Assembly: GCF_900640115.1 (NCBI RefSeq)
Contig: NZ_CAAAIW010000007.1
Span: 1-64,000 of the forward strand
Source: Legionella yabuuchiae
GTDB lineage: Bacteria; Pseudomonadota; Gammaproteobacteria; Legionellales; Legionellaceae
Length of the DNA stretch: 64,000 nt
Direction: 5' to 3'
Under the pieces are notes generated by a model. It was given only the letters and a program-made list of their open reading frames with translations, was not told the DNA's origin and did not search any database. Both the position numbers and the translations under genes were made by a program. Shown here one piece after another: positions 58,430 to 64,000 of the stretch; within the stretch, counting starts at the first letter, position 1, and the number at the start of each line of letters is the position of its first letter.

Positions 58430-58492
58430 ATGAACAATATTACTGTGCTAGGCATAGATTTGGCAAAAGATGTTTTCCAATTACCAGGGTAA
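58430..58492 (+). pseudogene. IS110-family transposase N-terminal fragment
   Basis: Twenty residues beginning MNNITVLGIDLAKDVFQLPG match the N-terminus of IS110 transposases (catalytic Asp in GIDLAK), then hit a stop. A good AAGGAGAG ribosome site precedes the ATG. The rest of the element is gone. Confidence 0.8.
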
Positions 58493-58525
58493 AATCATAC
58501 TTTGATTAAAACATGTATTATATGT

Positions 58526-58608
58526 GTCATTACCGCGCAGAAGGCAATCTATTTTAAATATTCACTTCCCTTTATCTCAAAATAGATTGCCTTCTGCGCG
58601 GGAATGAC
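58526..58608. repeat. 83-bp near-perfect hairpin (GTCATT...AATGAC)
   Basis: The 30-base arms (58526-58555 and 58579-58608) are complementary with a single mismatch, around a 23-base loop. Ends and size match 43080-43163. A nemis/REP-like mobile hairpin, probably recent given the arm identity, located after the IS110 fragment. Confidence 0.8.
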
Positions 58609-58748
58609 AAAATATAGACAATTTTTTAGTTCATTTTTTTAATTAAATGGCATGATCTTACTCTGAAATGGATAGCATAATAGTCGCATTTTGGAGTTGA
58701 TTGGGTATATAATGGGTATTTAATAAACTTGCATAAAAAAGGTCACGC

Positions 58749-59699
58749 ATGAGAACTTTTTTTACCATATTTACTCTGTTGTTTTCTCTAGCTGCTTCGG
58801 CTAACCCAATCAATAAAATCGTTGTATTCGGTGATAGTCTTTCGGACAACGGTAATTTCTACGAATACATGAAAAAACAATTTCCTACAGCACCTTACTA
58901 TGAAGGGCGCTTTACGAATGGCCCCGTTTGGATCGAGCTGGTAGCGAATGCCAAAGAAACCGAATTATTGAATTACGCCTTTGGTGGCGCTGGAGTTTTA
59001 GATCCAGTTGAAGATCCAGATTCAGCGTTATTTAATCTGCATCAAGAAGTTAACAGCTATTTTTTAGCGCATGAGGATAAAGCCGATGCGGATGCATTAT
59101 ACGTCGTTTGGATTGGCTCCAATAATTATCTAGCTATGCCAGAAGATGAGCCAAAAACATTATCCGTGGTGCTTGGTGGTATTAAAGCGGAATTGCAGCG
59201 ACTTGTGGAGAAAGGCGCAAAAAATATAGTGGTTGTTAATTTACCCGATCTGGGTAAAACCCCAGTAGCCTATGATTATGAAGCCAATGATAAGTTATCC
59301 GTCCTATCCATCGATCATAATGTAGCATTATTACAACAAGTGGAAGAATTTGAAAAAGCACATCCTGATGTGCAGTGGGTATACCTAAACGTCGGAGAAA
59401 TGTTTAATGAGTTGATTCTTACCCCAGAAAATTTTGGGTTTGTGAGAGAAACGCTCAAAGATACTTGTTTTGATAAATACCCAAGTGCTCAAGATAGCCA
59501 AAATTCACCTCCTTCTATGATGGGTATTGCGGCTTCTTTAATTAAACAAGCAAATGGTAATCTTGATCCTTGCGAAGGGTATTTGTTCTTTGATCCCGTT
59601 CATCCTACCGCATTAGCGCATAAGATTCTTTCCGAGCGTACGTTGAAGAAATTCGATGAAGTCGGCTTTGAATTTGCTAAAAAAACTGTCAATAGCTAA
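58749..59699 (+). CDS. plaA: Secreted GDSL lysophospholipase A (PlaA-like)
   Basis: The 316-residue enzyme has a signal peptide (cleavage near SAASA, residue 18). The GDSL block is FGDSLSDNGN with nucleophile S30, block III is GSNNY, and D282/H285 lie in FFDPVHPT. The size fits PlaA (~309) rather than PlaC. A cysteine pair (DTCFDKY and DPCEGY) brackets a loop; in L. pneumophila, loops of this kind in secreted GDSL lipases are processed by ProA. It likely cleaves lysophospholipids outside the cell via type II secretion. It is bracketed by IS remnants. Confidence 0.82.
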   Translation: MRTFFTIFTLLFSLAASANPINKIVVFGDSLSDNGNFYEYMKKQFPTAPYYEGRFTNGPVWIELVANAKETELLNYAFGGAGVLDPVEDPDSALFNLHQEVNSYFLAHEDKADADALYVVWIGSNNYLAMPEDEPKTLSVVLGGIKAELQRLVEKGAKNIVVVNLPDLGKTPVAYDYEANDKLSVLSIDHNVALLQQVEEFEKAHPDVQWVYLNVGEMFNELILTPENFGFVRETLKDTCFDKYPSAQDSQNSPPSMMGIAASLIKQANGNLDPCEGYLFFDPVHPTALAHKILSERTLKKFDEVGFEFAKKTVNS

Positions 59700-59822
59700 G
59701 CGGTTGAATTCTTGTTTGGTAAATTCCATGAAACGGATTCTAGATTGGTTCTGGGATCCGTTTATTTGTAATTCCCCGCGCCATCCCGAGCGCAGTGCTT
59801 CCAATTAGCCTTAAGTTTTAGT

Positions 59823-60080
59823 TTACATATTACGATACATCGGGGCAGCAATGGTAAATTGTTGCAAGCCGATCTACATGGTTTTAATCCCCGGAGGATG
59901 TCCATTTTTTGTAGGCTTGTGCCCGCCCAAGCGGACAATCCTTAAAATAACCTCGGATAAAACGGGACACTCATGGGGTATTTTTTTCCTTAAAGTAGGA
60001 GTAAATGGCCTTCCATTCAAAATCTTCAAACAATTGATCTGCTTTAATACCAACTTCTGTCCGCCCAATATAAATTAACC
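59823..60080 (-). pseudogene. IS4-family transposase C-terminal remnant
   Basis: On the minus strand, one frame reads RTEVGIKADQLFEDFEWKAI and ends at a stop. A second frame continues LSEVILRIVRLGGHKPTKNG and GIKTM, then a TAG where Trp is expected, followed by IGLQQF. Together these match the C-terminus of IS4-type transposases (LGGF-RKGDGEPGVKT-W-GLQRL pattern). At least one frameshift and one nonsense mutation mark it as dead. Confidence 0.7.
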
Positions 60081-60165
60081 CATAAAGTCTACAAGCTGAG
60101 ATAGACGCCGTAGGGATTAAATTTTTTTATAGTTTCACGAGAGCTATGTAAATAGATTTCATCGA

Positions 60166-61128
60166 TCATAAAAAAAGCCAGTAAAGATATAGACCATAAG
60201 ATAACAACAAGCTCAGGCCGACAAGGCGGTCAATTTTTTTTCGTTTTAAAATGACCAGCAGAAGAAAACTGGATATAGCTAATAGCAGCCAAACATCTTG
60301 TTCGGCAATTTTCCCAGTAAACGGAATGGGTTGTATTAAGGAGGTGATTCCAAGGATGGATAAAAGATTAAAAAGATTACTGCCTAAAATATTGCCAATG
60401 ACCATATCAGGATGCCTACGCCAGGACGCGACAAGAACGGTGAACAGTTCTGGCACTGATGTGCCTATGGCTACTAAGGATAAGCCAATAACTGCCTCAG
60501 AAACGCCATATTGATATGCGATCGTTACCGCGCCCTTTACAAGCCAATGAGCTCCTAGCGCTAAAAATATAAGGCTGAAGATGGATAATAGCAAAGCACT
60601 TGGCAAGGCAATGGTTGTAGGGATGATTTCTTTTTTAATCTGATTCTTAAACTTGGTTTCTGATTGTGTTTCTTCTTGAGCGAGTTTTTTTTCTTTCCAA
60701 ATATTAAAACTTTGGTACACGATTAAAAGAAGTAGCATTAAAAAGCCTGTGAAACGATGGATATACCCTGGGATTGACAATAAAGCCAAAAGCAAGCAGG
60801 CAATCACGCCCATGAGCGCATCTAATTTAATTTGTGGAGCGTTGCAAGGGATGGTAAAAATGATTGCCCCCAACCCGAGAATTAACATGGTGTTTGAAAT
60901 ATTACTGCCAACAATATTGCCTATAGCAATCTCAGAATAGCCATCGAGTGCGGCAGCAACAGAAACAACCAGCTCTGGAGCAGAAGTCCCAAATCCAATG
61001 ATAACCGTGCTTATTAAAAGCGTTGAAAGTTGCAATTTCTCAGCAATCCCCACACTGCCACGTATTAATCCCTCACCGCCCAAGTATAAAAAAACTAGAC
61101 CGCTAATAATCCATATCCAGCTTACCAT
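60166..61128 (-). CDS. Calcium/sodium antiporter (CaCA family, YrbG-like)
   Basis: The ~320-residue protein has about ten transmembrane helices and the two alpha-repeats of cation/Ca2+ exchangers: GFGTSAPELVVSV with GNIVGSNISNT, and AIGTSVPELFTVL with GNILGSNLFN. The ATG at 61128 follows GGGGGAAGG and overlaps the P-ATPase stop by seven bases, indicating translational coupling. It probably exports Ca2+ in exchange for Na+ or H+. Confidence 0.92.
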   Translation of the reverse strand: MVSWIWIISGLVFLYLGGEGLIRGSVGIAEKLQLSTLLISTVIIGFGTSAPELVVSVAAALDGYSEIAIGNIVGSNISNTMLILGLGAIIFTIPCNAPQIKLDALMGVIACLLLALLSIPGYIHRFTGFLMLLLLIVYQSFNIWKEKKLAQEETQSETKFKNQIKKEIIPTTIALPSALLLSIFSLIFLALGAHWLVKGAVTIAYQYGVSEAVIGLSLVAIGTSVPELFTVLVASWRRHPDMVIGNILGSNLFNLLSILGITSLIQPIPFTGKIAEQDVWLLLAISSFLLLVILKRKKIDRLVGLSLLLSYGLYLYWLFL

Positions 61129-63737
61129 GCCTTCCCCCGTAGCCATTTAATGCCTTCAGGAATAAGAAATAAGGGTAGAGCGCTTAGGGTAATGATTGCC
61201 CAGTCACGCCAAGATAAGGCCGTTGTATGCAGTATCGTTTGTAATCCTGGCAAATAAACCGCTAACAGCTGTAATGCCGCCATTGAACCAATCGCTAGTA
61301 ATAGCCATGGGTTTGAACACCAACCAATTTCTGCAATGGGTCTTTGTAAATTGCGGAAATTAAGCGCATGAATATTTGCCATAATGGCAATGGCCGTGAA
61401 GGCAACCGTATTGGCTAGCTCATAGGACTCCCTCAGATAGAACGCGTATAATACATAGGCTGTAATACCGATGTAAGATCCAAAAAACACGAGCAATAAT
61501 AACGAATTCCAATTCAAGATAGGTTGATTAATTTTTCGTGGCGGATGTTCCATGATATCGGTTTCCGGTTGCTCAACGCTTAATGAGATCGCCGTAGCGC
61601 TATCTGTTACCAAATTAATCCAAAGAATTTGTATAGGAACCATAATTAATGGTCCACCCATAAAAATGTTGATGAGAATTGCCAGCACTTCCCCCATGTT
61701 CGAAGAAGCGAGAAAGAGTACGAATTTTTGAATGTTTGCATACTGCCGCCTCCCTTCTTGGACAGCGGCGATGATGGATGCAAAGTTATCATCCGTTAAT
61801 ACAATATCGGCCACACTCTTTGCCACATCCGTGCCCCGTATTCCCATTGCAATGCCAATATCTGCCTGCTTTAGCGCAGGTGCGTCGTTTACGCCGTCTC
61901 CAGTCATGGCAGCTAATTGATCTTTGGACTGTAACAACTTGACAATGCGAAGTTTATCCTCAGGCACAGTGCGAGCAAAAAGAATCTGTGTTTGCAATAA
62001 GTCCGATAATTCCTCATCATTGAGTTCCTTCACATCATTGCTGGTCAGGGTGTTTTCAACCTTAAGACCTATTTCTTTTGCAATAGCTTTAGCGGTGATG
62101 GGAGAGTCTCCTGTGATCATCATCACCTTTATGCCTGCACGCTTAGCTTTTTTTATCGCCTCCAGAACTTCTGGTCGCGGTGGATCAACCAATCCAACGC
62201 ACCCAAGAAAAGTTAGTTCGCTTTCAGCTTCTTCAACCGTAAGTTCTTTTTCAGTACCGGTTGTCTTTCGCGCTAATGCTAGCGTGCGCAACCCGTCTTC
62301 GGCTAATTTAATGTATGCGTCTTCAATCGTGTTGCGCTGATCTTTAGTGAGTTCTTTGGACTCACCATCAATTAAATAGGTGGTTGACAAGGATAAAATC
62401 ACTTCTGGTGCGCCTTTGACATAAACAACCTGATTTGAGTTATGTTTCGCTATCACTGACATGCGTTTACGGTTTGAATCAAAAGAAAATTCTCTTATTA
62501 TTTCTGACTCAGGTTCTTGTTTTAGTCCCGCTTTCATCGCCATAACCATGAGCGCCGCTTCATCGGGTGAGCCAACCGCCTCCCAAGTGTTTTCTTTCTC
62601 TTTAATGCGAGCATTATTACAGGTTCTAGCGGTCTCGATTAAAGCCATTAAATCATTATTTGAATGAGGATCAATTTCCTCGTTGTCTTGCTCAAATGTT
62701 CCAGAAGGTTCATATCCTGTTCCTTGGATGTTATAAGTTGCATCGGCTTGCCAAATTTTTTGAACATTCATTTTGTTTTTTGTTAGCGTTCCGGTTTTGT
62801 CTGTGCAAATAATGGACACAGCGCCCAATGTTTCTGCAGCTTGTAACTTCCGTAGCAACGCTTTTTTCCGAGCCATGGCTCTCACCCCTAGCGCGAGGGC
62901 TATTGTGACAACTGCGGGGAGTCCTTCTGGTATCGCAGAAACAGCAAGCGAGATACCCGTCATAAACATCTTCATGATGTCTCGACCACCTATAATACCT
63001 ACAATGACAACAATTGCTGAAATGACTAGGGCAATGATCCCAAATTGCCGACCCAAAATGGACAATTCCTTTTGCAAACGAGTTTGAGTTTCACTAACTT
63101 GTTCAGTTAATTCGGCAATACGTCCAAATTGCGTTTGCATTCCTATCTCTACCACTAACCCTCGCCCACGACCGCTCACCACGTGGGTTCCCATGAAAGC
63201 CATATTTTTACGTTCAGTTAGAGAGGTATCTTCGGGAAGTGGTTTGGTGTTTTTAGCAATGGGAGCAGACTCTCCAGTTAATGCTGCTTCGTTAATGGTT
63301 AAATTGGCAGAATCCGTAAGGCGAATATCCGCAGGAACAACGTCGCCTGAGTGTAAAAGAACGCAATCACCCGGTTTAAGAGTTTTCGCATCAACTACTG
63401 TTTCTTCACCGTTTTGAATGACTGTGCATTGAGGGGATAGCATTTCTTGTAATTCTTTTATAGCAGTTTCAGCCTTCCATTCTTGGATAAACCCTAAAAA
63501 CCCATTAAAGATTACAATGGTCAAAATGGCGATGGCATCAATAATATCTCCAAGAAAAAACGATAACAGGGTGGCAAGAACCAGGATAAGAATCAGTATA
63601 TTAAAAAATTGGCGAGCCAGCATGGTATACCAACGCGTTGATTTAATCTTTTGCAGTTCATTTGGGCCGTAATCCTTTGTGGATTCCTCCAGAATTTTTT
63701 GGGTTTCTTCAACGCTTTTTGTATGCCATGCTTTCAT
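61122..63737 (-). CDS. Ca2+-type P-type ATPase (P2A/PMCA-like)
   Basis: The 871-residue pump has the P-type landmarks: TGES (dephosphorylation), the phosphorylated aspartate in CTDKTGTLTKN, the nucleotide-binding region, and TGDGVNDAPAL. TM4 PEGLPAVV and TM6 NLVTDSATA carry the residues typical of calcium pumps of the SERCA/PMR1 type. It forms an operon with the CaCA exchanger. Confidence 0.92.
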   Translation of the reverse strand: MKAWHTKSVEETQKILEESTKDYGPNELQKIKSTRWYTMLARQFFNILILILVLATLLSFFLGDIIDAIAILTIVIFNGFLGFIQEWKAETAIKELQEMLSPQCTVIQNGEETVVDAKTLKPGDCVLLHSGDVVPADIRLTDSANLTINEAALTGESAPIAKNTKPLPEDTSLTERKNMAFMGTHVVSGRGRGLVVEIGMQTQFGRIAELTEQVSETQTRLQKELSILGRQFGIIALVISAIVVIVGIIGGRDIMKMFMTGISLAVSAIPEGLPAVVTIALALGVRAMARKKALLRKLQAAETLGAVSIICTDKTGTLTKNKMNVQKIWQADATYNIQGTGYEPSGTFEQDNEEIDPHSNNDLMALIETARTCNNARIKEKENTWEAVGSPDEAALMVMAMKAGLKQEPESEIIREFSFDSNRKRMSVIAKHNSNQVVYVKGAPEVILSLSTTYLIDGESKELTKDQRNTIEDAYIKLAEDGLRTLALARKTTGTEKELTVEEAESELTFLGCVGLVDPPRPEVLEAIKKAKRAGIKVMMITGDSPITAKAIAKEIGLKVENTLTSNDVKELNDEELSDLLQTQILFARTVPEDKLRIVKLLQSKDQLAAMTGDGVNDAPALKQADIGIAMGIRGTDVAKSVADIVLTDDNFASIIAAVQEGRRQYANIQKFVLFLASSNMGEVLAILINIFMGGPLIMVPIQILWINLVTDSATAISLSVEQPETDIMEHPPRKINQPILNWNSLLLLVFFGSYIGITAYVLYAFYLRESYELANTVAFTAIAIMANIHALNFRNLQRPIAEIGWCSNPWLLLAIGSMAALQLLAVYLPGLQTILHTTALSWRDWAIITLSALPLFLIPEGIKWLRGKAW

Positions 63738-63777
63738 ACCACATCCTTTTGGAAGAAATAGAATTTATGCGGTAAGG

Positions 63778-64000
63778 TTACCACCCTTTACTTGCACAAA
63801 TTTGTTCATAAGCTTTTGAAATTTTTTGGGTTTTATCATTCGCCAAGCGAATCATTTCCTCGGGTAAACCTTGGGCAATGAGCTTATCGGGATGATTTTT
63901 ACTCATAAGGCGGCGATAAGCTTTTTTAACTTCTTGTTTACTTGCATTTTGATCCACTTCGAGAATAGCAAAGGCTTGCGCTAATGAATCGCTTGGGCGG
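63778..64000 (-). CDS. djlA: DnaJ-like co-chaperone DjlA, 3' end (partial)
   Basis: Only the C-terminal ~73 residues are in the window; the gene continues beyond 64000. They contain the J domain with KKAYRRLMSKNHPDKLIAQG and the HPD motif, followed by LPEEMIRLANDKTQKISKAY, the pattern of DjlA. DjlA is a membrane-anchored DnaK co-chaperone. Confidence 0.85.
   Translation of the reverse strand, partial: RPSDSLAQAFAILEVDQNASKQEVKKAYRRLMSKNHPDKLIAQGLPEEMIRLANDKTQKISKAYEQICASKGW

Noticed and set aside
61924..62340. 138-residue plus-strand frame inside the P-type ATPase
   Set aside because: Ser/Val-rich antisense shadow of a conserved gene, no ribosome site.

Overview
The window looks like chromosomal DNA of a gamma-proteobacterium of the genus Legionella, AT-rich and probably not L. 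pneumophila itself. The evidence is a ProA-type secreted zinc metalloprotease, a DotV-like subunit of the Dot/Icm type IV secretion system, a Legionella major-outer-membrane-protein-type beta-barrel, a PlaA-type GDSL lysophospholipase, two ankyrin-repeat proteins, and a gene order from proA to the ankyrin gene at 33431 that, as I recall it, matches L. pneumophila from proA through dotV to ankC/legA12. The species is not determined.

Layout. (1) 1-6019: a small genomic island. An intact tRNA with anticodon CAT (Ile2 type) lies at 5943-6019 on the minus strand, and a 47-bp copy of its 3' half lies at 416-462. Between them are a tyrosine integrase, an AbiEi/AbiEii toxin-antitoxin pair, a small membrane-protein ORF or remnant, and a secreted protein with a permuted papain-like (YiiX/NlpC-type) signature. 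(2) 6144-10598: the macromolecular-synthesis operon rpsU-yqeY-dnaG-rpoD on the minus strand. (3) 10796-18396: housekeeping genes tsaD, plsY, hemW, mdh, and the minus-strand operon aroQ-accB-accC-prmA. (4) 18830-27245: proA, an EEP-family hydrolase, class I aldolase, ferredoxin-NADP reductase, dotV, pssA, ptsH and ptsN. (5) 27342-33155: a PglL/Wzy-like ligase and an outer-membrane protein lie between ptsN-ptsH and rpoN-hpf, followed by rpmB-rpmG. (6) 33431-40861: AnkC/LegA12-like ankyrin protein, trmB, and a 1568-residue helical protein that may be a Dot/Icm effector. (7) 40965-50647: hflK-hflC, a YjeT-like protein, purA, sodC, a YddG-like exporter, fadH and a DEAD-box helicase. (8) 50861-60080: an accessory stretch with an orphan VgrG, a 1388-residue ankyrin/glycosyltransferase-like/SF2-helicase protein, decayed IS481, IS110 and IS4 copies, and plaA. 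(9) 60166-64000: a calcium-transport pair (Na+/Ca2+ exchanger and Ca2+-type P-ATPase) and the 3' end of djlA.

Several families of non-coding palindromes are scattered through intergenic DNA. The best is a ~162-bp inverted repeat with four clear copies, one divergent relative and one half copy. One copy interrupts an IS481 transposase, so the empty site can be reconstructed and the element's ends defined.

The most unusual single object is the protein encoded at 52955-57121. It joins ankyrin repeats, a domain with GT-A-like acidic motifs, a complete SF2 helicase, four 26-residue acidic repeats and a C-terminus resembling both a bipartite nuclear-localisation signal and an acidic Dot/Icm export signal. 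It sits next to a VgrG spike gene with no other type VI genes in view. All functional statements come from reading the sequence and from recalled family knowledge; no database search was run.
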